From the NCBI GenBank assembly GCA_017411385.1, contig JAFQQF010000016.1:62001-126000 (forward strand): 64,000 nucleotides of DNA, given 5' to 3'. Below, one piece after another: positions 9,207 through 17,871 of this stretch. A model generated the notes under the pieces. The model had not been told where the DNA came from. It worked only from the letters and a program-made list of their open reading frames with translations, and made no database searches. The number at the start of each line of letters is the position of its first letter. The stretch's first letter is position 1. The position numbers and the translations under genes were made by a program. This DNA is from Ruminococcus sp. (lineage in GTDB: Bacteria > Bacillota > Clostridia > Oscillospirales > Acutalibacteraceae).

Positions 9207-10811
9207 TCAGCGGATAGAAGCAATCTCCTGACCGAGAGCAAGCTTTTGGACATTCTTTGCAATAGCGGTAACATCTGCACTGTATACGTAGCCTACACGC
9301 TCGCCGTTTACAAAGGGTATAACCTTTTGTGTGTCGGTTGCAGAGAACACCACGGTGTCAGCCTTTCTGTCTGTCAGGTAGTTGTATGTAACCTTGAGCA
9401 CTTCTTTGCTCTCTTTGGTTGTGTTGTCTTTGCCTGCTCTCTCCATAAGAGCTAAGTCCTGATACATAATATAGAACTGGTCATAGTCTATACTCTTTGA
9501 ATCAAGAGTAACTCTTGGCTCATAGGTAACATTCTCGTTGCCTGAGTCATCGGTTGTAGTCACCGCCTCTGAAGAAAGCACAAACTTGTAAGTTTTACCC
9601 TCAGCTGTAAGCTCCACAGATTCCAGAGCATCGTAATTGGGGTTGAGGACATACTCACTTTGGAGCTTCTCCATAGTGGTTGTTGCCCAACCCACGCTTG
9701 AAGCGGCAATTTTGTAGATAAGCTTGCCGTTTTCTTCCATAAGGAACACATTACCGTCTGCATCCTGCTCCGACGCCCAAAGAGAAATGGGAACCTTAAC
9801 CTCTTCGTTTAAGGTTTCGTTGCCCTCGTCATCATAGGCTGTATTGGTGTAAGTGTATGTGGTCTTTACTGTTGCAAAAGGCTTGGAAAGACCATATTCC
9901 TTCAGATTATCTGCATTGGGGTTTACACAAACAACCTCCAAGGCAGTCAGGTTTCTAATTGAGCCGATAATATTGCTTCCCTCGTTGATGTTAACGGGAG
10001 CATCAGAGTGGGACTCCATAAGGTAGTAGCAGCTAAGGGAGCCATCCTCGTTATTTACGAGCACAACCTCATCTTCAAGGTGTGTACCGCCGAGAGTGAT
10101 TTTGTCAAAGCTGTCGTCAGAAGCATTTGAAGCAGAGGTATTAACTGCTTTGCTGAACAAATCTGTAATGCTCATTAGCATAGGCTCCATCTCAGAGAGA
10201 TTTGCAACATAAACAGTTTCGCTGTCACCGAACTGAATGTAGCAAGCCTCACCGCCGGGGGCATCGTCGCCCAGTCTGAGCACAGAATATGTACCGTCGT
10301 TGTAGAAAACCTCTGCTGTTGCACGGGGCTTATCAAAGCCGTACTCAGCTGCGTTCTCACCTGTAACATCTGCAACCTTTGTAAACTCTACAAAGCATAC
10401 AGCACTTGCAAGGAGCGAAGGATTTGTAGCAGCAAGGTTATATTCCTCGAAGCCCTCAAGTGTGTAAACCATAGCCTCGTATTCGCCCTCAGCGTTCACA
10501 GAGGCTGAAAGCAGGAATGTGTAGTTACCTTCCTCGGTGCTCATACAAATTTTCTTAATCTGACCGGGCTTATAGTCAATAAGTCTGCCGTAGGAGTTGT
10601 TTTCAAGCTTACCTTTGGAGTTCAGCTTAACTTCGGCGGTGTGCATACCGTCCTCGTTGGTACCCAGAATCATCTCTGTTCCTGTGTTGATTTCAGAGCC
10701 ATTATTGCCGCCCTCACCCCAAGGGATAAGCACGACAGCAAGGATGAGTCCTACTACAACAACAAGGGCAACGCCTGCAATAATAATGTTTCTTTTCATT
10801 GTTTTATTCAT
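9207..10811 (-). CDS. DUF4340 domain protein, ABC-system accessory
   Basis: 534 aa. One N-terminal transmembrane anchor (about 9-31) is followed by a long extracytoplasmic region of repeated beta-rich segments that matches the DUF4340 family. Members are routinely encoded after GldA/F/G-type ABC genes, as here. Their biochemical role is not established. The ATG overlaps the stop of the upstream GldG-like gene by one base (TGATG), so the two are probably translationally coupled. Last gene of a four-gene operon, ended by the hairpin at 9151-9185. Confidence 0.8.
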   Translation of the reverse strand: MNKTMKRNIIIAGVALVVVVGLILAVVLIPWGEGGNNGSEINTGTEMILGTNEDGMHTAEVKLNSKGKLENNSYGRLIDYKPGQIKKICMSTEEGNYTFLLSASVNAEGEYEAMVYTLEGFEEYNLAATNPSLLASAVCFVEFTKVADVTGENAAEYGFDKPRATAEVFYNDGTYSVLRLGDDAPGGEACYIQFGDSETVYVANLSEMEPMLMSITDLFSKAVNTSASNASDDSFDKITLGGTHLEDEVVLVNNEDGSLSCYYLMESHSDAPVNINEGSNIIGSIRNLTALEVVCVNPNADNLKEYGLSKPFATVKTTYTYTNTAYDDEGNETLNEEVKVPISLWASEQDADGNVFLMEENGKLIYKIAASSVGWATTTMEKLQSEYVLNPNYDALESVELTAEGKTYKFVLSSEAVTTTDDSGNENVTYEPRVTLDSKSIDYDQFYIMYQDLALMERAGKDNTTKESKEVLKVTYNYLTDRKADTVVFSATDTQKVIPFVNGERVGYVYSADVTAIAKNVQKLALGQEIASIR

Positions 10812-12370
10812 CAGCGGTGTCTCCTCTTATTCCAAATAATAAGTCCGATTACCACAAGAGCAACGGGAATCACAATAACAAAGAGAGCGAACACGGTTAT
10901 CTGTTGTGCAGAGGTAACGATAATCGACTGACCGCCAACGTCCACACTCTCAACAAGAATCATAGCATCGTTATCTGTGAGAATATTGAGAAGATTAATG
11001 AAGTATGCGGTGTTGTTGAAGTTTGAGCTGTAAGCAGAATATGTCCATCTGTCGCTCAGGCCGTCATAGGAGCCCCAAACAACAATCTGAGAAGACTCTT
11101 CATTGTCGTTTGTCTTTGTGGAGATAACTGCCGCATTCAAAGGCTGTCCGTTGCTGTATTCATAATTGAGCTCTGTAGCATCCTCCTTGGAGGGGATAAC
11201 TACATCTGCCATAGAGGATGACTGGAGTAAAGGCTTTGCCATATTTTCGTCGAGAATCTCAACAGGCATACAGTATGGCATCAGCACGGAAAGGGATTTG
11301 TCAGCAAGCCCCTCGGTGTAGGTTTGCTCAGCATAATCCATCATTGAGTACATCTTGCTGTCGTCGCCCATCATAGCAAGGCCCTTGCTCAGGTCGTTTT
11401 CGCTGATGTAGCCTTCCTTAACTTTCATTCCCCACTGCTCCAGCATCAAATCAATGTTGGGAGTTTCAGCCTCCTTGTGGTCAAAGGGTACATAAACCAA
11501 GGTTCTGCCGTAGTTACCATTGTTTGAAAGCCAGAGTGACAGATTATCCACAGCTTCAGTTGTCAAATCAACGGAAGGTGCCATCATAATGATAATGTCT
11601 GTGTCCTCTGAGGGTGACTGAGAAAGCAGATTTACTCTTTCGATTTCGTAGGCATTATCCTCCAGAACAATGGGCAGATATGCACAATAGCTGCTCAAAT
11701 CGGAGTTTTCGTTGAAAAACTCGCCGTTACCTGTGGAAAGTGCAATTTTTACAATCTTGTCGGAAGTAATCTTCTGAATAGAGGAAAGCACACACTGCTC
11801 CAGATACTGACCTGTAAAGCTTATGTTGTACTCTTGGTCATAGGTAGCGGCAAATACATCGTAAATGCCGAGGCACTCGTACTTGCCTGTAGCCTTGTCC
11901 TCTACAATAAGAAGATTATCGGCAGATGACCAGTTAACATCGGGGTATTTCTCAGACATGGCCTTCATAGAAATAGCTTCGATATTTACATATTCAAGGT
12001 TTACCTTCTTGTACTTGGAAAGCTCACGGAGCAGCTGGTTTACCTGATAACCGTAGGTTGAATCTATGCTGAGCAGGCTTTCCTCCTCCATAAGAACCTT
12101 GATGTTCACCTCAACGTCCATATACTCAACATACTCTTCTGTTGTGGTATTCAGAGAATATGCACCGCTTGATGTAAAATCAAGCTCCAATGAGGGGAAT
12201 CTCTTTACAAGGAAGGTTGCAAACACGTTTACTCCTGCAAAAATCAGCAGGAAAATAATAATAAAGATTGTGTTGAACAGCTTACGCTGTTTTGTAGTCA
12301 TACGCTTTAAGGAGGCTTTTGCAGACTCTGCACTTACAGCTTCTGTGTTATTCATATTTTCTTTGTTCAT
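10811..12370 (-). CDS. GldG-like auxiliary ABC-transport protein
   Basis: 519 aa. It has a transmembrane helix near each end (about 33-55 and close to the C-terminus, before a KRRHR tail), with a large extracytoplasmic domain between, as in GldG/ABC_transp_aux proteins. In Bacteroidetes gliding systems GldG works with GldA and GldF. In Firmicutes the same set is common but its cargo is unknown. I prefer the ATG at 12370, because the ribosome site AAAGGAGG touches the alternative ATG at 12379 and is nine bases from the one chosen. That ribosome site overlaps the stop codon of the permease gene. Confidence 0.8.
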   Translation of the reverse strand: MNKENMNNTEAVSAESAKASLKRMTTKQRKLFNTIFIIIFLLIFAGVNVFATFLVKRFPSLELDFTSSGAYSLNTTTEEYVEYMDVEVNIKVLMEEESLLSIDSTYGYQVNQLLRELSKYKKVNLEYVNIEAISMKAMSEKYPDVNWSSADNLLIVEDKATGKYECLGIYDVFAATYDQEYNISFTGQYLEQCVLSSIQKITSDKIVKIALSTGNGEFFNENSDLSSYCAYLPIVLEDNAYEIERVNLLSQSPSEDTDIIIMMAPSVDLTTEAVDNLSLWLSNNGNYGRTLVYVPFDHKEAETPNIDLMLEQWGMKVKEGYISENDLSKGLAMMGDDSKMYSMMDYAEQTYTEGLADKSLSVLMPYCMPVEILDENMAKPLLQSSSMADVVIPSKEDATELNYEYSNGQPLNAAVISTKTNDNEESSQIVVWGSYDGLSDRWTYSAYSSNFNNTAYFINLLNILTDNDAMILVESVDVGGQSIIVTSAQQITVFALFVIVIPVALVVIGLIIWNKRRHR

Positions 12371-12385
12371 TTTACTCATCCTCCT

Positions 12386-13123
12386 TTAGCTCCAGCGTTT
12401 TTTGTCCAGAACTCTGACAGTCAGGAACATAAACAGTACCACCCAGCTCAAGTAGAACACCACGTCTGCAGGGTTGATTACACCCTTGACAAGGTTCATA
12501 TAGTGAGCGGTAAGCGAAAGCTTATCAAGCACTACAAGCTGATAGGAGGTAGAGAAAAGAGTGTTGATAAAGCTCAGTATTGCATTAACGATTGAATCGT
12601 AAAGCATAAGCACAAGACCTGTGCCCATACCGATAACTGCCGCAATAATCTGATACTCGGTAAGTGATGAGTAGAACAGATTTACAGAAAGCAGAGCCGC
12701 ACCCAGAAGCATAATTCCAAGCCACCCTGAGAAAAGTGTTCCCCATGCTATTGAAACATCGGGAATGGTAATAAGCATTACCAAAGCATACAAAAAGTAC
12801 ACCAGATTGCAGATTGTGTAAAGAGCAAGTGTGCTCAGGTATTTGCCAAGTACAATCTCCCAGAGCTTTACGGGAGCTGTCAGCAGGGCTTGGTCTGTAC
12901 GCTGACGCTTTTCTTCTGCAAAGGATTTCATTGTAATAAGCGGAATCAAAAAGAAAACCACATAAAGCATATTATTGATTACGTCTACAAGGCTGTTGTA
13001 CTGGCTGAAATAACAGATAAGCCAGAAAAAGAAACCCGAAAGGAGCAGATAAAGAGAGATTACAATGTAACCCAAAGTAGATGTAAAGTAAGAGAAGAAA
13101 TCTCTTTTGAATATAGCAAACAT
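12386..13123 (-). CDS. ABC-2 type transporter permease (GldF-like)
   Basis: 245 aa with about six predicted transmembrane helices. A short cytoplasmic FAEEKRQRTDQALLTAPV segment after the second helix is the coupling-loop signature of ABC-2 permeases related to GldF and Nos/Nat-type systems. It should form the membrane channel for the ATPase encoded immediately upstream: the ATPase stop and this ATG overlap as TGATG. The transported substrate is unknown. Confidence 0.85.
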   Translation of the reverse strand: MFAIFKRDFFSYFTSTLGYIVISLYLLLSGFFFWLICYFSQYNSLVDVINNMLYVVFFLIPLITMKSFAEEKRQRTDQALLTAPVKLWEIVLGKYLSTLALYTICNLVYFLYALVMLITIPDVSIAWGTLFSGWLGIMLLGAALLSVNLFYSSLTEYQIIAAVIGMGTGLVLMLYDSIVNAILSFINTLFSTSYQLVVLDKLSLTAHYMNLVKGVINPADVVFYLSWVVLFMFLTVRVLDKKRWS

Positions 13124-14091
13124 CAGTTAGCTCCTCCTTTCTTCTTTGTGCGTTCAACCTTTGTTGAGCCTGTAAGCTGTAAAAAGCTTTCCTCCAAGGA
13201 CATTCCTGCATCCTTCATTTCAAGGATGGGGCAATCAGCCTTTGCAAGTGCACGGAATACCGCACGGCGGATGTCCGTATCTTTTTTATAATCAACGGTG
13301 TACTCGTATACACCCTCTGTGTCCTGACCTGTTCTTCTCACCTTCACAACTCCGTCTACATCGCCAAGCACTGACAAAACAGTTGCAGAATTGCCGTCAA
13401 CGGTGAGCGAAAGCTTCTTTGTTGCCTCTGTAATATTTGAAAGCTCATCTGTCTTTGCATCAGCGGTAAGCTGTCCGTTTGAGATAACTACAATTCGGTC
13501 GCAAATTGCAGACACCTCTGACAAAACGTGAGAGGAGAAAATAACCGTGTGCTTTTTGCCGAGGCTCTTGATGATGGAGCGCATCTCAATAATCTGTCTT
13601 GGGTCAAGGCCTACCGTGGGCTCGTCTAAGATAAGCACGGGAGGATTACCAACCAGTGCCTGTGCAAAGCCAACACGCTGTTTGTAGCCCTTGGAAAGAT
13701 TGCGGATAACTCTGCTCTTGATGTCGTAAATCTTTACAAGCTCCATAACCTCTTTAAGGTGCTCAGCTTTTGGAAGCTTCACCTTTTTGAGCTCGTATAT
13801 AAACTCCAGATACTTCTCCACGGTCATATCAAGATACAAGGGAGGAAGCTCGGGCAGATAGCCAATTCTGGCACGTGCCTCCATAGGGTTATCAAGAATA
13901 TCGTAGCCGTCAATGGTAACCGTTCCGCCGGTCGCAGAAAGATAGCCTGTGATAATATTCATTGTAGTAGTTTTACCTGCACCGTTAGGGCCGAGGAAAC
14001 CCAGTATCTCTCCCTTATCGGCAGTAAAGCTGATGTCCTTTACTGCGGCAATATCGCCGTAGTTTTTTCTGAGGTTTTTAACCTCTACCAT
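13123..14091 (-). CDS. ABC transporter ATP-binding protein (GldA-like)
   Basis: 322 aa. Walker A GPNGAGKTT at 34-42, signature LSKGY at 132-136 and Walker B VLILDEP at 152-158. About 80 residues after the nucleotide-binding domain form the C-terminal extension typical of GldA/DrrA-type ATPases. It powers the permease encoded next in the operon. AAGGAG precedes the ATG. The 14092-14235 gap upstream holds several TATAAT-like stretches, but no single convincing promoter. Confidence 0.93.
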   Translation of the reverse strand: MVEVKNLRKNYGDIAAVKDISFTADKGEILGFLGPNGAGKTTTMNIITGYLSATGGTVTIDGYDILDNPMEARARIGYLPELPPLYLDMTVEKYLEFIYELKKVKLPKAEHLKEVMELVKIYDIKSRVIRNLSKGYKQRVGFAQALVGNPPVLILDEPTVGLDPRQIIEMRSIIKSLGKKHTVIFSSHVLSEVSAICDRIVVISNGQLTADAKTDELSNITEATKKLSLTVDGNSATVLSVLGDVDGVVKVRRTGQDTEGVYEYTVDYKKDTDIRRAVFRALAKADCPILEMKDAGMSLEESFLQLTGSTKVERTKKKGGAN

Positions 14092-14180
14092 TTGCCGTTC
14101 ACTCCTTATTGCCTATTTATAAAAAAACAATGCAATCATAATTATATATCATAGGCTACGGAATTTGCTACACAAAGCTT

Positions 14181-14206
14181 CAAAAAATCATTGTGCCGTC
14201 ACACAA
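14181..14206 (-). terminator. Possible weak terminator of the rnf operon
   Basis: A 5-bp TTGTG/CACAA stem followed on the minus strand by a six-T run about 30 bp past the rnfB stop. The stem is short, so this is tentative. Confidence 0.35.
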
Positions 14207-14235
14207 ATTCACAAGCCCAACACATAAAAGCTAAA

Positions 14236-15033
14236 TCAAACCTTAAATTCAGTTATGCATCCCTGAGGACAGGATTCGATGCAAAGATTACAGCCTGTGC
14301 ACTTCTCAGCATCAACAACCGCCTTGAAATTATTGACAGTAACCGCACCAGAAGCGCAGACCTTTTCGCACTTTTTACATCCGATACAAGCAGACTTGCA
14401 GACCTTTCTTGCCTGTGCACCTTTGTCAGAATTCGAGCATCTGACTACTGTCTGCTCCTTATAGGACACAAAAGAAATAATATGTCTGGGACAAGCGTTA
14501 ACACACATTGAACAGCCCTTGCACAGGTCAGCATCAATTCGTGCCACGCCGTTGCAAATACTCACAGCACCGTAGGGACAAACCTCTGCACAATCCCCAA
14601 GACCTACACAGCCAAAGCCGCAACTGCCTGAACCGCCTGCCGCAATAGCCGCCGCACAGGACTTTATGCCCTGATACTGAGCTTTTGAGTCTGTGTTGTC
14701 ACAGCTTCCCATACAGTGCACAAGTGCGACCTTTCTGTCAACCGCACTTGCCTCTACTCCGAGGATTTCGGCAATCGCCTTTACACAGCCCTCTCCGCCG
14801 GGAGAACAAGCGCCAAGCTTAGCTTCTCCCTTTGCAAGTGCCTTTGCATAGCCTTCACAGCCTGAATATCCGCAGGCTCCGCAGTTTGCACCGGGCAAAG
14901 CCTCGGTAATAGCCTCCACCTTTTCGTCCTTGGGAACAGCCATCAGAATTGATGCTATGCTCAGGATAAGTCCGATTACAAGTCCGATACCTGCAACAAT
15001 GCACACAGCAATGAAAATCATAGTATAATCCAT
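14236..15033 (-). CDS. rnfB: Rnf complex subunit RnfB (electron-input ferredoxin-like subunit)
   Basis: 265 aa. An N-terminal membrane anchor (about 5-28) is followed by the RnfB [4Fe-4S] domain (CGACGYSGCEGYA near residue 54, plus downstream Cys). Then come several ferredoxin-type clusters: CVGLGDCAEVCP, CKGCSMCVNACP, CIGCKKCEKVC and CTGCNLCIESCP. RnfB is thought to accept electrons from reduced ferredoxin and pass them into the Rnf ion pump. AAGGAGG lies before the ATG, 14 bp after the rnfA stop. Last gene of the operon in the clostridial C-D-G-E-A-B order. Confidence 0.96.
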   Translation of the reverse strand: MDYTMIFIAVCIVAGIGLVIGLILSIASILMAVPKDEKVEAITEALPGANCGACGYSGCEGYAKALAKGEAKLGACSPGGEGCVKAIAEILGVEASAVDRKVALVHCMGSCDNTDSKAQYQGIKSCAAAIAAGGSGSCGFGCVGLGDCAEVCPYGAVSICNGVARIDADLCKGCSMCVNACPRHIISFVSYKEQTVVRCSNSDKGAQARKVCKSACIGCKKCEKVCASGAVTVNNFKAVVDAEKCTGCNLCIESCPQGCITEFKV

Positions 15034-15047
15034 AATCGCACCCTCCT

Positions 15048-15650
15048 TTAGCCCAGCATATTATCCACAAGTCCCGAGAAGCCCAAAAAGCTCAAAGAAA
15101 CAAGGGAAGCCGCAACAAGGGTAATGGGAAGACCCTTGAGGGATTTGGGGATATCGCAGGTTTCAAGTCGCTGACGCACACCTGCAAACATAACCATTGC
15201 CACAAGGAAGCCGATACCTGCACCCAAGGCATTCACCAAAGCGTGCAGATAACCAAACTGAGGTGAGCTTTTTTCGATTACAAGCATTGTAACACCCAAA
15301 ACAGCACAGTTTGTTGTAATAAGGGGCAGATATATGCCCAAAGAATTATAAAGAGAAGGTATGTACTTTTTCAGCACAATCTCTACAAGCTGAACAAGTC
15401 CTGCAATAACAAGAATGAAAACTATTGTTTCCAGATACTCCAGCGACGCAGGAACAAGAAGATACATATAGATAGGATAAGTCACCGCCGTGGCAAGCAC
15501 CATAACAAAGGTAACCGCCGCACTCATACCCAGTGCAGTATTCACCTTTTTGGAAACGCCAAGGAAGGGACAAATGCCCAAGAATTTGCTGAGAACGTAG
15601 TTTTCTGTGAGGATAGCGGCAAGGAATACCGCAACCAAAGCTTTAATCAT
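15048..15650 (-). CDS. rnfA: Rnf complex membrane subunit RnfA
   Basis: 200 aa, six predicted membrane helices, full length. It has the RnfA/NqrE features ENYVLSKFLGICPFLGVSKK near residue 20 and TTNCAVLGV near residue 110, whose membrane cysteines bind an intramembrane Fe-S centre in related complexes. It pairs with RnfE, an inverted-topology homologue. The ATG overlaps the rnfE stop as ATGA, indicating coupling. Confidence 0.95.
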   Translation of the reverse strand: MIKALVAVFLAAILTENYVLSKFLGICPFLGVSKKVNTALGMSAAVTFVMVLATAVTYPIYMYLLVPASLEYLETIVFILVIAGLVQLVEIVLKKYIPSLYNSLGIYLPLITTNCAVLGVTMLVIEKSSPQFGYLHALVNALGAGIGFLVAMVMFAGVRQRLETCDIPKSLKGLPITLVAASLVSLSFLGFSGLVDNMLG

Positions 15651-16372
15651 ACCGCTTCTCCTCCTTTCTCAGCGCTCTCTGTAAGGGCTTCACATTCGCT
15701 TTCAGCCTCACACTTCTGCACAGAGCACTTGCCCGCAAGGGGACAGCCTGCACAGCCTGCAGCCTTGGGAGGCTTTTTGCCGCTTATCTTTGAAGCCAGA
15801 GCAATAAGCATACCGAAAACGAAGAAGCCGCCGGGAGGTAGCAGGAAAATAAGTATCTGAAGCTCACCGGGCAAATCCATGCCGAACCAAGTGCCGTTGC
15901 CTAAAATTTCTCTTATAGAGCCCATTAAAAGCAAGGTGGCGGTAAAGCCGATACCCATTCCCAAGCCGTCAAGCATAGAGGGAATAACAGGATTTTTGCT
16001 TGCATACATCTCAGCTCTGCCGAGGATGATACAGTTAACAACAATGAGAGGCAGGAAAATTCCCAAGCTCTCGTCAATAGAAGGAGCATAAGCCTTTACT
16101 ATCATCTGCACCAAGGTAACAAAGGTGGCGATAATAGTAATGTAGGCAGGAATTCTCACCTTGTCGGGAATAATTTTTCTCATAGCGGAGATAACCGCAT
16201 TGGAACAAATAAGAACAATTGTTGCCGCCAAGCCCATACCGATTGCATTGGAAGCCGCAGTAGTGACCGCCAATGTGGGGCAGGTGCCCAGAACGAGGCA
16301 GAGCACGGGATTTTCTTTAACAATACCCTTGGTGACTTCCTTTAAGTAATTGTACTTTTTCTTCTCAGCCAT
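15647..16372 (-). CDS. rnfE: Rnf complex membrane subunit RnfE with cysteine-rich tail
   Basis: 241 aa. The membrane part matches RnfE/NqrD (GTCPTLAVTTAASNAIGMG; VVNCIILGRAE), with the paired membrane cysteines. After the last helix, a cytoplasmic tail of about 45 residues contains five cysteines (AAGCAGCPLAGKCSVQKC... C) and then Glu-rich sequence. I see no such tail in RnfA. It could hold an extra metal site, but that is an inference. The start is the ATG at 16372, nine bases after GGAGG and overlapping the rnfG stop as TGATG. Confidence 0.94.
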   Translation of the reverse strand: MAEKKKYNYLKEVTKGIVKENPVLCLVLGTCPTLAVTTAASNAIGMGLAATIVLICSNAVISAMRKIIPDKVRIPAYITIIATFVTLVQMIVKAYAPSIDESLGIFLPLIVVNCIILGRAEMYASKNPVIPSMLDGLGMGIGFTATLLLMGSIREILGNGTWFGMDLPGELQILIFLLPPGGFFVFGMLIALASKISGKKPPKAAGCAGCPLAGKCSVQKCEAESECEALTESAEKGGEAV

Positions 16373-16944
16373 CACTCTGTGCCTCCTTCCAGAGAATTAT
16401 ATATATCAATAGCGTTGTTCACAGCCTGAGTTACCGCATTGGAGGTTATGGTTGCACCTGTGAGGGCGTCAATCCTGCCGCCTTCTCCGCCTGAGGAGTC
16501 TTTCACAACAGAAAAACCGTTCTCGGGGACAGGCTGTTTAAACATATCGGTAAATGATTCTTTGGTACAGTTTGCACCCAGACCGGGAGTTTCAGACTGA
16601 GAAAGAATCTCTACCCCTGTAATATCTCCGTTAATACCTATTCCCACCATAATGCTCACGTCACCGCCGTAGCCCTTGTAAGCCGAGGGAATTGCATATC
16701 CTGTAACCTCACCGTTTTCGTCAAGGCCTCGGTAGAACTCAACCTCAAGTCCTTTACCGCCGTCAAAGCTTACTGCCTCGGGGCAAACAGACTTCATTGC
16801 CTCGGCGGCAGTCTTTGCCTCTATCTCAGCAATGGGGCCTTTTGTAAGCTCGTTGGTGCCTGCAAGCAGAAAGCTTACAACAATACAGATAAGAAAGAGT
16901 GAAATTGTTGGAACAAAAATATCCTTAAAGTTTATCTTTTTCAT
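16372..16944 (-). CDS. rnfG: Rnf complex flavoprotein subunit RnfG
   Basis: 190 aa. One N-terminal transmembrane helix (about 11-29) and an extracytoplasmic FMN-binding domain. The flavinylation motif LTGATITS places the covalent FMN on T165. The domain carries FMN on the outer side of the membrane, as in NqrC. The ATG overlaps the rnfD stop (ATGA) and has GGGAGGAG upstream. FMN attachment needs an ApbE flavin transferase, not seen in this window. Confidence 0.95.
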   Translation of the reverse strand: MKKINFKDIFVPTISLFLICIVVSFLLAGTNELTKGPIAEIEAKTAAEAMKSVCPEAVSFDGGKGLEVEFYRGLDENGEVTGYAIPSAYKGYGGDVSIMVGIGINGDITGVEILSQSETPGLGANCTKESFTDMFKQPVPENGFSVVKDSSGGEGGRIDALTGATITSNAVTQAVNNAIDIYNSLEGGTE

Positions 16945-17870
16945 TTTGCTCTCCTCCCTTTCTTTTCTCCGAAAGCAGAGGGTGCAGTTGCACTCTCAAT
17001 AAGAGGAGTCAGGATGTTCATAATAAGAATGGAGAAGGAAACACCCTCGGGAAGATTTGCGAATGTTCTGATAAGCATTGTAAGCACACCGCAACCGAGT
17101 GCGTAAACCACCTTGCCCCATTTGGTAACGGGAGAGGTTGTGTAGTCTGTAGCCATAAACACAGCACCCAGCATAATTCCGCCGGAGAGAATCTGCTCTA
17201 AGGGGTCAAGTCCGAGTATCAATGCCATCAAAGCGGCGGTGCCTATGTAAACCACAGGGATTGTGGGAACAATAACCTTTCTGAGAACAAGGTAAATACC
17301 GCCTAAAAGGATTGCAAGAGCACAGGTTTCGCCCATAGAGCCCCCGTGATTACCAAGGAAAAGCTGAAGGTATGAGTACGCACCCGACTCTGAGGCAAGA
17401 GGAGTTGCAGAGGATACCGCATCAACTGACTGATAAGCTGTGGGAATCCAGTTTGTCATTGCTGTTGGGAACGAAACCGTCAGAATAATTCGTGCCGCCA
17501 AGGCAGGGTTTACAAAGTTCATTCCTATTCCGCCGAACATCTGCTTAACCACAACAATCGCGGCAACAGAACCGAATACCGCCATAAGCGGATTGAGGTT
17601 TGCAGGCAGATTAAGCGCTAAAAGCACACCTGTAACAACCGCTGACAAATCACCGATGGTCTGCTCTCGCTTCATAACAATTCTGCAAATATATTCAGAA
17701 AACACACAAGTCAGCACACATACGCCCAAAAGCATCAGCGCACGCCAGCCAAAAAACACAACCGCCGCCGCACATGAGGGCAAAAGCGCAATAATAACGT
17801 CAAGCATTATTTTCCTTGTGCTGCAGTTTGACCTCAAATGAGGAGATGAAGATACAAAAAGCTTACTCAT
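16941..17870 (-). CDS. rnfD: Rnf complex membrane flavoprotein subunit RnfD
   Basis: 309 aa, multi-pass, full length. It has the RnfD/NqrB flavin-attachment motif VSSATPLAS, with T156 as the expected FMN-linked residue, and conserved GMNFVNPALAAR before it. RnfD forms part of the ion-translocating membrane core. The start codon lies one base after the rnfC stop, with AAAGGAG in the rnfC tail as ribosome site. Confidence 0.95.
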   Translation of the reverse strand: MSKLFVSSSPHLRSNCSTRKIMLDVIIALLPSCAAAVVFFGWRALMLLGVCVLTCVFSEYICRIVMKREQTIGDLSAVVTGVLLALNLPANLNPLMAVFGSVAAIVVVKQMFGGIGMNFVNPALAARIILTVSFPTAMTNWIPTAYQSVDAVSSATPLASESGAYSYLQLFLGNHGGSMGETCALAILLGGIYLVLRKVIVPTIPVVYIGTAALMALILGLDPLEQILSGGIMLGAVFMATDYTTSPVTKWGKVVYALGCGVLTMLIRTFANLPEGVSFSILIMNILTPLIESATAPSAFGEKKGRRAK

Positions 17871-17871
17871 A

